From positions 395,575 to 459,574 of the forward strand of contig VXAZ01001725.1 in assembly GCA_013399875.1 (NCBI GenBank): a stretch of DNA of 64,000 nt. The letters are read 5' to 3'. Each line of letters starts with the position of its first letter. The first letter of the stretch is position 1. The translations under genes and the position numbers were made by a program. The notes beneath the pieces were generated by a model, which did not search any database, was not told the origin of the DNA, and was given only the letters and a program-made list of their open reading frames with translations. Source of the DNA: Gymnorhina tibicen (Eukaryota; Chordata; Aves; Passeriformes; Artamidae). Positions 23,501-34,287 of the stretch are shown here, one piece after another.

Positions 23501-26500
23501 CCCACATGTTATGCTGGCTTGGGGCTGAATCGTTTATTTGGGGTGGTACAGCAGACAGCCCCAGAATTAAGACTATTGGAATCTGTTGATTCTCATTACT
23601 CTGGTTTTTTACTGGCTTGTGATTAACATCAAGAGAGAAGATGAGAAAATGCAGTCAGAAAAGACTAAACCTGACCAGCAGGTGGTTAACACTTTTACAG
23701 AATAAGACATTTTCCATTTTTATTAGCATTAAACAACCAACTGACACTGGTGGTGATGGAAGAGAATATACCAGGAAAAGGGGCATTCCATATGCAGTTC
23801 AAGCCTATATGTGCATTGAAAAAAGACCACTGAACTCCCCTGAGTAGTTTTTAGAAATAGTGAGACATTGAGAGATGTTGTGGTTATTATGCTCTTTGAC
23901 ATTAATCCTCATGACTAAAGTTTTGTGCATGCAGCTCTATGAAATAAATATGTGCATCTGACATAGAATTCCTGCAGATCAACAGCTTTCTTCACAAAAA
24001 AAGCGTATAGTGTTCAACAGACACTTTAAAAATAACATATTTTTCCTGCTTTTATAAAAAAGACTTAAATTGTTCAGTGTGTTTGTACAGCTAAGATATT
24101 TTATTGATATCATGTTCCACAATGTCCGGCTTTGGGCTTCGGAAGGGACCAAATGGTTCCTGAAGGTTTGTTTTGTTTTTTTTTCTTATTTTTTTGGACA
24201 AGATTAAAGAATGTAAAAGACTGTTTGTATTAAACAGATTAAGCTGTTAGTAAACATGTCCCCTTTAAATTAAGTGGTGGTGAAGACAAAGAAAGTGCTT
24301 TGTTGTTGTCAAATGGATTTGTCTTAAGTCAAATGGGCAAACAAGTTAAACATCAGTCCTCTTTAAATCCCTAATGGCTGTGCAGATTAAATCTCAAAAG
24401 GCCTGTAAAATGAGTAAAAAAATTAAATTGCTTTACTTCTTCCTGCTGTTTACTTTGGCTAAAGCATTTTTCTTCTTCCTTTTCTTTTTTCTTCTCTTTT
24501 TTCTTCTCATCCAGCTTTTGAGAACTTTGTTTTCAAACTGCATTAGCATACAGACAAATATTAAACAAGAATTTCACTTCTCTGCAGTCTTGTCACTTGT
24601 GATGAATACATCCTTGCTCGGTAAGTGCTGGTGACACATCATCGTGGCAGCTTCTGCCTCTCAACAGAAGGATAATTAATCTTGCTATCAACACTCCTAA
24701 ACAGGGGTAGCTGGTTCAAAGTTTTTATGCCATAGAGCTGCTTTGTGTGGGGTGGGATTCCTTCATTTGAAATGGCTGCCTGTGAATTGTGGTTTTTCTG
24801 TGATTAGCTTTTCTTTAACACTGGGGGTGTGGATCTGTGTGGGAACAACAAAATGAGCAGGTTTTGCGCGTTATGACCTGGCACTTTCATGCCTTAATAA
24901 AGTGGATGGGAGCAGAATGTGATTCAGAAAACATACCAAGTCCTAAGGTGGCCTCATAAGAGTGTGAAAGAGAATTCAAGGTATCCTTCTACAGATTCTT
25001 CTTCCATTTGACTGACTACAGTGGGAATTCGGGTGGTTGGGTTTCTGCCAGAAAGACATCCGAAGTATCTTGCTTATACACCCCAGATATGAGTGTGAAA
25101 ATATTTTCTGTGCACATCCAACAGCTGTCAAGCACCAGAAGTATTGGAAAGGGGACAGAATGCTAGCTAGCTATGCATTTAAGACTGACTATTCACCAAT
25201 TTTTCCCACAAGAATTTCATCATCCCAGCAGCTCTGTAATGATGAAAATCAACCAACAGAGTATTTGCTCCAATTGGATTTTCATTCAGTTTATTAATGA
25301 TAAAGAAACTCAACTTCATGCATATTAAAAGAGTGTTGATTGAAGGTCACAGAGGTGTTAGCTGTGGTGTCCTGGCTAAATTCCAGTTGGCTAATTACAA
25401 TCTGCCTTCCTAAAACTCCCTTGTAGTTTCATTATTTAGATCATTATCTTTTTATATTTAGTTCCAAACTCCTGGTAGCATGGCTCTATTTTTGTTAAAG
25501 GGCTCTCACTGTTGAGCACGTTGGGTCCTGGGAAGGCAAATGGTGAAGCCAGCTTTCTGCCTCCTTGGATGCAGTATTGGTGATATGGATATGGGATGTA
25601 ACTGGGAATATATCTAGCTCCAGTACAAAGGAACTGAGGCATGTTTTACAATGCTATGTCCCACTCTGTGACCGTCAGTTGCTGTTCGGGAATCAGAGGG
25701 CACCCATACAGAAAGGTGTATCTTTTTGCTATCGACTTCTAGTTACCCAAACACATAATTTGACGTGATTTCTCTCCCCACCTCTTTCATTTTTGAATCG
25801 TGTGCTACTCACTCCTGCTTGCCTGATACTTTCTACCTTTCTGGTAAGCAGCCTTTATTTTTTTGCAAAGGTTTGTTGAAGCAAGCAGGTCAGATGGACA
25901 ATCTTTTTTTCTGATTGTCTCATAATAGTTGTTGTCTCCCAAGGCATGTGAACTGTCTGTGGCCCTTCTAAAGGGGTCATGGCGGGAAACATATAAGGAA
26001 TATATTTTCTGTTTTGTGGTGCAGAACACAATTGCCCTCCACTCCAGACAAGCCTCTGTTTGGTCAGGCCTCCCAAAGCTCTCTGTAGGAAAGAGAGAAA
26101 TTCTGTACTCCATTACCCACTTGGTTCTGTACTCAAGGAAACATGCTGCAGCTTGCAGAGCTGATCCGTAGAGTTAGGGGGCATTTGGTATCAGCAGTGT
26201 TGTTTTCACATTTAACGGGGGTCACACATCAATGGTGCTGTCTAGTAGTAACAGGCTGAGGTCAAATTTGGCTGTGGTCTGTGCTGGCTTTAGCACTATG
26301 CTCCATTCGTGGTCTTTGATTGCGGAAGGTCCACTGTGAACACTGAGGAGAAGCACTGAAGCAGCTATTTAGAAATGGGTTCAAATGCAGTTGAAATAAT
26401 TTGCTCTAGAGATTAGGCCCATGCTCTTAACTGAAAAAGGGAAGGAAAATGATTTATCAATTATTCAGTATGTTTTCTTTGTACGAAACACTGAGGGTTT

Positions 26501-26951
26501 TTGTAAGTATGTGTGTCTCAATATAGTGTTTTTATTGAACTATTAAATGTAATTAGAAACCAAAGGTAAATGGTGTCTCAGTGAGTCAAGAAAGCCACAG
26601 AGGAGCTGAGTGGTGTCTGTAGCTTTCTGAGCACTGTCAGTTCCCCAGGAAGCCTACCTAAGGGTGATTAGCTCTTTACTCAGGCTCACTTCAGCTTGTT
26701 TCTAACTAATGATGATTTACCATTTAGCTAAATGCTAAGCAGCGTTTGTTTGACAGAGTGCAAAGTGCGGGCTCAGAGAAAAGCAGGTAAAGATTCACTA
26801 CAAAGGGCCTGTCAAAATACTTCTAACATAGACTGTCACAGTGTTAAACAATTTATTAATAAGCCTATTAATACCCAAGGATTTTTTTGTGTGTGTGTCT
26901 TGAGGTTCTGTTAAAAACATCAGTGTTTAAGATGCTATCCACACAGGCTTA
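17596..26951. other. Long AT-rich noncoding stretch, no gene seen
   Basis: These 9.3 kb contain no recognisable exon, RNA gene or transposon. A run of 12 A lies at 17630-17641. The openings (for example 22947-23246 minus, 25805-26113 minus, about 100 codons) show no domain, motif or splice context that would support them. Confidence 0.5.
24467..24508. repeat. Polypyrimidine tract
   Basis: About 42 bases of uninterrupted T and C. It is responsible for the hydrophobic-looking opening at 24374-24634. Confidence 0.85.
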
Positions 26952-27028
26952 ATGCCAGAGAAAGCAATCCCATTAAATTGGACCTCATAAATATTTCATG
27001 AGGTCCAATTTAAAATTAATCTTGGCAT
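26952..27028. repeat. Near-perfect palindrome bounded by TTAA
   Basis: The inner arms TTAAATTGGACCTCAT (26973-26988) and ATGAGGTCCAATTTAA (26998-27013) are perfect reverse complements of 16 bases, separated by the 9-base spacer AAATATTTC. A second, shorter pair, ATGCCA (26952-26957) and TGGCAT (27023-27028), extends the symmetry outward across unpaired bulges. The inner unit begins and ends with TTAA. It could be a miniature inverted-repeat element relic, a structured RNA segment or a cruciform. Confidence 0.85.
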
Positions 27029-28239
27029 GAAGCCAAACCAGGCAGTATATTTGCTACTGTATTAAAAAGAAGCAGCAGATGAGGTACTTTTTCACAATAG
27101 TAATCTGACTGGATTTTTTGTACAATTCTATCAATATTTTTAATAATACAGCTGTTAGTTTTGGCAGGAAGAAATGCATTTCTTTCATCACACGTTCATG
27201 CACGAATCATACTGCAACTAGCGTATTTTAAATGTTGTCATTCTAGAAAATTATTTTATTTTCCGGGTGATGACATCTCTGTTTTCTGAAAAAAAATTTC
27301 ACCTTGTAGCTTGAAAGAAAATAAATAGTCAGATCTGTAAATTAACAGGGAGAGTGTAGGTTTCTTTGGGAAAGGGCTATGAAGCAGTCAGTTTTCAAAA
27401 GGGATTTAGGCAGGTAGGAGGTTTTCAATGTGATTTGAATCTGAAGTACCTTGGTCACCTGGGAAATGAAGTTTGGGTTTTTAAAGTAATTTTGATTGTG
27501 AAATTTACTTCTTAGTAGGCAAATTGGAAGAAATATAATTTGACAACAGTTGAGACTCAGTAAAAATATATCCCCAGTTATGCTAGAAATCTTCTAGGGA
27601 AGCCTTTATATATTTTTTTGAGACAATGTGTCCAGATTTTAATGCCTCTGAGTCATTCAGGACACAGAATCACAGCACATAAGACATAGGCACGGAAAAG
27701 AGAACTCATTTACTTTGCTCATTGAAGAGATCAGATGGTTCTGGGGGACTGATGGGAAAGGAATTCAGGCTGCAGAAAAATCACTGCTGAAAGAAAAAGT
27801 CTACTCTTGGCAATAAGCATCAGATGAGGTCTCTAAATAATTACCAATTTTTGACAAGAGTATTCAGGACACTTTCTTTTCTGTCTTTCATATATTGCTT
27901 GTTTTCCTAATCTTTGTCCAAATTCCAGTCTCAAGAATTTCCTTTATATATTTGGAAAACACTTATGAATGTGTGTGTGAGCAAAGGGAATAAATAATAA
28001 AAACAATGACAATATAAGGGCTTGAGTAACAGTTTGTGTTTTATGGCTTTAAAACTGGTGTGAGGATGAAGAAGAAAGCCTTTTATGCTGGAATAATTTC
28101 TGGGAGACACTGGTAAGAAACAAGATTACAGGGTGTTTAGAGATGTGCGTTTCAATAAGGAGCAATCACCATTCATATGCATACGTTTCATTTAAATGCA
28201 TTATATACACTAGCAGATTGGGAGGCAATCCTGAAACAT
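27029..28239. other. Noncoding stretch
   Basis: AT-rich with no recognised gene or repeat. CACAGAATCACAG near 27662 resembles a CR1 tail but has no CR1 body beside it. Confidence 0.45.
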
Positions 28240-28310
28240 TGAACATAATTTATTTGGATTTGAAGAAAGCCTTTGCTTTTGTGCGTTACAATGGATTTGA
28301 TTTACTAAGT
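28240..28310 (+). mobile_element. Ancient CR1/L3 reverse-transcriptase scrap, sense
   Basis: TTTATTTGGATTTGAAGAAA translates to a YLDLKKAF-like peptide, matching the family motif VYLDFQKAFDKVPH. The following GTGCGTTACAATGGATTTGA fits the next few codons. About 70 bases are recognisable, and the surroundings are too decayed to assign. Confidence 0.5.
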
Positions 28311-29223
28311 CGGGAGACATAGAGGAAGCAAATTCAAATGGACTTGCATTTGACTGAGGAGAGGGGAATAGTGGTTATATGAATGTGAAAATGGACAAAG
28401 GTAGTGTAGAGGGAATGCCATGGGCTTCTGCTCACCTGACTTGCTGCCTGAAATTCTTGTTTAGGTGCAGTAGAGTGAAGGGGGAAGGGGGTGCTTCTTC
28501 AGGTGGTGACTTGTGCCTCCTGTCTTAGAGATTAATTAAATGCTCTTGTGAAGTGCTGCTGTGTCCCATTTACCACAGATGGAGCCTACAGACCTATCTT
28601 GGACTAGATGTCTCATGTGAAAGTAGAGGAGGTGAATACTGAATTTGTTCTTTCCTATAGGTGTGATTTGTCTCTTTTCTTGATTGCAATGAGTCAGAGA
28701 CTTAAGTGGCCATTTGATTTATATGGACTCTTCTCCAGTGGGTTTTGGATTGGGCCCTCTGTTGGTGGAAGGGAAGGAAATGAAATGATTCCTGTGAAGG
28801 AAAGGTGACCTTTATCAAACACTACTTAGAGTGGCAATACTGGATGGGTTATGCAGGGCAGGAGCAAACAGCTCTGGAAACCAGCAGGGATTCACTGAGA
28901 AAGGGTCACCTCCAAGCTGACAGTGAGAGCTAATCCCAGCTCAGGAGTGAGGTGTGTGTGTCAGTGCTGCAGTTACATGTAATAGTCTCTGAGATCTGCA
29001 TTTCAGAGTCTGTGACATGTGAATAAAAGGGCACCTAAGAAACAAGATGGGTTTGATCTTTCCAAAGACTGGCTTTTCAGGATGGGGAAGTGAAAGATGC
29101 AGATTTTTGAGAAACAGGGATTTCACGACTTCAAGGAACTCTGGCCATGAGATTTCTATTGTGGAGCAAAATTTGGTCAAATATTTATCCTGTGTAGCTT
29201 TCAATTTACCTTCCCAGTTATAG
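28311..29223. other. Noncoding stretch, possibly eroded LINE at its start
   Basis: No gene is recognised. The first part follows the ancient LINE scrap and may be more of it. Confidence 0.35.
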
Positions 29224-29595
29224 AGAATGATTGAGGTTGGAAGGCACCTCATTTGTCTGACTAGAAATTTGTTTAGTCCAGCCCCTCCTGCTCAAAGCAG
29301 AGTCAGCCACAGCAAGTTACTCAGGGCCATGTCAAGTTGGGTTTTGAATATATCCATCGATAGAGACTCCACAACCTCTCTGGGAAATCTATTGCAGTGT
29401 TCAGTCACCCCTACAAGGTAAAAGATTTTTTTATGTATAAATTTAATTCCTTGCTTGTATCCCTTGTTTTCTTGGATACCACTGAGAAGAGTCTGGAACT
29501 GCCTTGTGTAGACCATCTCAGCACTAGTACATGCAAGGCTATGGTAACCCCATTGTTGAGTCTCATCATTGCTTTAGGCATTCTTTCCTGCCCGG
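29224..29595 (-). mobile_element. CR1 LINE 3' end, antisense
   Basis: The plus strand is the reverse complement of a CR1 3' end. It starts GAATGATTGAGGTTGGAAGG and passes through CCAGCCCCTCCTGCTCAAAG, CCATGTCAAGTTGGGTTTTG and ACTCCACAACCTCTCTGGGA. It ends around the GATACCACTGAGAAGAGTCT block and a weaker tail to about 29595. The wording differs from the 931-1365 copy, indicating a different CR1 subfamily. It is 5'-truncated. Confidence 0.85.
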
Positions 29596-30920
29596 CCAAG
29601 ATGCAGCTCACAGTATCTTTCTCTAGCTACCAGATTTAAATCCCCAAACACAAGAATTAGGTTGTTTGTCTGAAGATAATCAGCTTTTCCATAGGATTTT
29701 TCCTGCTTCTCTGTTTCTCATATTCCCTCAGCAGAAAGAAATCCTGTTTTCTTTTTGGCCCAGGATGTAAATTCTCAACTAATAATGAACTTCCTCAGTT
29801 ATGCCAAAGAATGGAGAGCTTTCAGTAATTAAGAGTGAAGGTGAGAGCTTATGTCTTATAAAAGAAAGGATATACTGTATGGTGGTATATAGATGTCTTA
29901 GCTGGGCATATAAGAAGGAAGAGAAAGAAATTAAATAAAACATCATAATATGAAAAAAAGTTAATAAAAAAAATTGCTGTAATCTGGAATCTCACCCACA
30001 CAAAATGACAAAGAGTGTAGAAAGTCTGGAGTCTGGCAGCTAACAACCGGATGACTGTGATTCACCCAAGTGACTGCAGAAAAGGCAAATAGAAAGTCTC
30101 AGAGACTGTGTTTCCAGTACTGATAAAGACCATTAATGTCATCCCAAAAAGCACTGTTAAAGCCTAGGGTGGTTTAGCCCAGAAAACACTGTAAGTGTAT
30201 ATGTCTGCTCTGTACACCCAGCCAGGGAGGAAAAACACTGGTGCCAGTGAAGCTGGAAGATGTTGGCATTAAAGCAAATGGGTTTAATCATCCATGACTA
30301 AGGCTGGCAACATGAACAATATTTGTATCAGAAGGAGCAGGTAAAGTTCTGGAGCCACTTCCCATTACAAACTGTGAGGAAATAAGAGTGGAGTGTGCTC
30401 AGTTTACAACAGGGTATAATGCCGTATAATGCAGTAGATTATGCCAGCTCACACTGGCATCTCCAGTCTAAGTCATAAATGTCAACTGAGATGTCATTAT
30501 AAGTCATTTGTAATAGTGTTAGAGTATTAGCCTATTCTAGATCTTCGGTAGCAGTGAATATTTGTCTTAAATAAATAAAATATAGGATGACTGAATGAGT
30601 AAAATTAGTTGAATATTACATTGATTTGGTGAGACTTAGGAAAAGCTATGCATATGGAAATAGAATTAATTGATTGCTGTTGACTGCAACATAACTGGAG
30701 AAAATTCCCCAAGAAGAGGTAGAGGTGCTCTTCGAAGTGGGACTGGCTGATACTTAGTGAAACTCTGGAGCTGAGAGTAGATAAGTTTGGCACTCTATGA
30801 AAGGAGCTCAGCATTCCATTCAAGTTGCCATACTCCCCGTTCAAAAGTAGACTTTTATCTTTTGCCATCAGAAGGAAAGCATGTGATTTTTGCAACCAGG
30901 TGTTTCTGACCATATGCCAG

Positions 30921-30948
30921 TATTATTAATATCAACACATTAATAATA
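30921..30948. repeat. AT-rich hairpin
   Basis: TATTATTAAT and ATTAATAATA are perfect 10-base arms around an 8-base loop. Confidence 0.75.
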
Positions 30949-33020
30949 TTATTAGAAGATTATCTGCTGTGCACATGGAGCTACATAACATTTGCAATTT
31001 CGTATGGTAATGAGTGTTGGGAATGAGCTGGAAGTTGAAGTAGATTTGGATCTACAATAGTGAGCAGTATCCTGACAACATGCCACTGTTTCTCCATTAT
31101 ACAGGCTAAGATTTATACCAGACTACCAGCACACAAGGCTGATAGCATTATCTTTGGCTATATATTTTACAGGGGATTTTTGTTGAATAGAAGGAAGTTG
31201 CTTGATTCTAGATAAGATTTTCTGTGGAAATCATGGGGCCACAACTCAGGTATTCCAGTTGTAAGCTACACCTGGAAAAGGAGAAAGAATTTGACTGGAT
31301 GGCATGATGATGTCTACTCATGGTATTTCAAGAATGTGTTTGAGATACCCTATAATACTAGAACTTTTGTTTTTGGAAGAGCTTTGGTGCCAGTTCTGGC
31401 AATGCTTTACCGTTGCCTTGATTCATTCTGTGGAGTTTCAGGGATAAGGCCTTTGTAGAACTACGGGGTTTATGGCTTTGCTAATTTAGGTCTGCACTAG
31501 TGATCTAGATATTTAATCCACTCATGAACTAAAGATATTTTAGATTTTTCATGGCACATCCAGATTCAGCCAACCTTTTTATTTTGACCGATTTTATGGT
31601 GTGGAATTTTCTGTGCCTTTGAAATCTGTTTCGTTCCCTCCTCCTTCCCTCCTTTGAAACAAACGAATAAACCACATTTGCTTTAGACTTATTTCCTCTG
31701 CAGACATGTTTTAGGATTGAGTGGTGTTACCCTATTATTCCTTAACTTGCAGTCTCCTTTGTTTCCTTTTGTAGTTAGAGCATTCTAATGTGTTTTGATG
31801 TATTTACGTTTTCCTATGCAATCTTTTCCTTTCTTAGAAAAAATACTGGGACATGTCTTAAGAGACAAAGATTGTAATTCAAGTACTGACCTTCTAGAAT
31901 ATATTCTTGATTTAAATAAAAAAAATTAGAAGTTCTCTTGTGCAAAATCCACAGTTTAGTCTGGGCTGAGTAAACATGAAATATTAAAGCATAGCAGTAG
32001 GAAAAGCCAATTTGGACCCATATTTTGCAGATAGATCAAACCTACAATGTGATTACAATTAGGATTAGTAGAAAACAAAACATTGCTTGCATAGACAGGC
32101 TTAGATTACAGCAGAGGAGCTGTTTCTTACCCTAATTTTATGGGGTTTATGTACTAGAGATAAATGAGTATTCTTAAGTGGAGTGAAAGGTCTTTTGAAC
32201 TCTCTCTGGAATCTCAGAATTGAAATTACATTGTTCTTCTGGTGTAGATGGGTATAGACAGGTAATGAAAGGCCAGGTGAATTGTATCAAGGAGGCATTT
32301 TTATTAATTTGGCATACTTACAAAATGCTTTTAATCTGGATGGCAATCAAAGCCCTGAGATCTGAACCAATGTCAAACCCTTAGGACAACATTTGGTATT
32401 ACCACATAGCATGATGCTTGCAGAAAGCTAAAGAAATCTAGCAAGTATCATGTGTTCAATGAGTTTGGCATACAAGAAGCATTTTTTGGATCCCCAAGAG
32501 TAAATTTCTGGGGAGAATTAGATGTTCATTTTTACAAATATGAGTTGGTACAATGCTTGGCTCTGATAACGGATTATTTATGGAAGCAAATTTTGAATGT
32601 ATCTGGTTTTAAATGTTGCAGGGATTATGAGAGACTCCATTCATGTGCCTAGAAGTAGGATTGATTACTTCTTAGATTTGGTTTTATTATGAAGATCAAG
32701 ATTTCTTGAAACAGGACTTTCTGATTTACCTTCCTTAAGGCCACATCAGCCACAGATACTTTCCCAAACATCAGTAGCATGTTATAAGATGTGATGTCCC
32801 TGAGTTTATGCGCTCACACTAATCCAAGTGGCTTATATGTCTAGTAAAAGTGAAGTTTTTATCCCACAAATGAAGAAGGAAAGAGAGAGAATTTGATAAA
32901 TAATTGAGTTTGTTCCAAACAAATTGGGTGGTGCAAAGTAAGGAATATACATGAAAGGTGGTGAAGGGGATGGATTTGCCAGAGTTAAGGAGTGTAGGAG
33001 GAGATGAAAGTAGAGATGTG

Positions 33021-33046
33021 GCTTTGAAAGAAAGCTTTGAAAGAAA
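33021..33046. repeat. 13-bp tandem duplication
   Basis: GCTTTGAAAGAAA occurs twice head to tail. Confidence 0.85.
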
Positions 33047-34204
33047 GAAAAAACATGGATGTGGGAGATTGGAGGAGATACACTGAGAGAGAGGAGCCAT
33101 AGAGAGCAGAGTTTCAAGTGCAGCTGAGCTGGAAAGGAGAATGAGAATGTGTTATGGAAAATAGGAAATTGAGTCTTAGCAGTGAGGATGGCAACAGAAG
33201 ACACAAATGGAGATGTAGGAAGTGGAGAAACTTCAGGGTCTGCATATGAGGGCTCTGCAAGGGAAAACGATGGGGATTCCATCAACAAAAAGGCTGGTGT
33301 CATCAAACTAGTAATAAGGAAAAGAAATACAATATTGTTCATATTGGGTCATATTTTCTGTGAGCTAAATGGGCTTCACCAGAGAGAGTTTATCTACCAG
33401 GTGCGCTATGAAGTGATCTTGAGGATTAATGATATAATAAAAATATAGACATTTTAGGATTAGAGTTTAGAAACTACAGAATCTGTAGGACGTGGGGAGA
33501 CAAATTTTCAGGGTATGGCAGAGGAGGTCACCTAAGAGACTGAGAGAGGTACTTAGAGTGGAGGAAATTGTCTGAGAGAAAATCAAATTAAAAGCTTCAC
33601 AATGCAACCTGAGAAATGTCACTGTTTTTTATCAGTTGTGCCTCTCCTAAAGATTTATAAAAGACATTTACTGCACCAAGCAGTTGCTACTGGTGGAACA
33701 CAGACACAGGAACAGAAAGACTGGTGTTTAGAACAAATGAAACTGCCTCTTGAGAAAAGTGGGTGATAGTCTGCACTTTTAATTTTGTTATTAAAAATAG
33801 ATTAAATCAATTTGCGTCTTCCACTAAAGCAGAAATAAGTTGAATCCTAATCTCATTTTATCAACACTCTGGGATCTTGGAAAAAACCCCCTGATTTTGC
33901 CTCAACTCCGTTTTGAACCAGCATGCATCCTGAGAAACCCTCATAGCTAGAAAGACAGGGTTGCATTTTTGTTTTGTTTTACAAAGTGTGTTTGTTTGTG
34001 GTACATATGTTCAATTAGTCTTTTAAACCACTACATTTCAGGAAGTGATCTAGCGTACAGCCCATAATTTCTATTCTTCTCTGTATTTTATAAATATGAA
34101 ATCACTGACTGCGATTTCTTGTGAAAAGAATGTATTGATTTCTTAAAAGCATCTAGAGAGTAAAGATGCTTAAAGAAGGGTTGGTGTTGGTATCTTTTGA
34201 GATT

Positions 34205-34287
34205 CTTGCGGTGTCCTGCACACAGCAAGGAGTTGGGCTCAGTGATCCTGAGGGGTCTCTTCCAACTCAGTATATTCTATGATTCTT
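34205..34287 (+). mobile_element. CR1 LINE 3' terminus, sense
   Basis: GTGTCCTGCACACAGCAAGG, GTTGGGCTCAGTGATCCTGA and GGTCTCTTCCAACTCAGTAT, then TTCTATGATTCT, are the terminal block and tail of CR1. Only about 80 bases of the 3' end are present. Confidence 0.85.

Larger units (their letters stand above)
29596..34204. other. Noncoding stretch, partly purine-rich
   Basis: No gene is recognised. Bases 32870-33560 are strongly purine-rich on the plus strand, which removes stop codons from the minus strand and creates the 169-codon opening at 32833-33342. That opening is a composition artefact. Confidence 0.5.

Noticed and set aside
24374..24634. 86-codon opening resembling a membrane protein
   Set aside because: Its hydrophobic stretch is the translation of a polypyrimidine tract.
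25805..26113. 102-codon minus-strand opening that looks mildly protein-like
   Set aside because: No family could be recognised and nothing around it supports a gene; a homology search would be needed.
32833..33342. 169-codon minus-strand opening
   Set aside because: The minus strand is pyrimidine-rich here and so poor in stop codons; the translation is S/F/L/P-rich with no domain.
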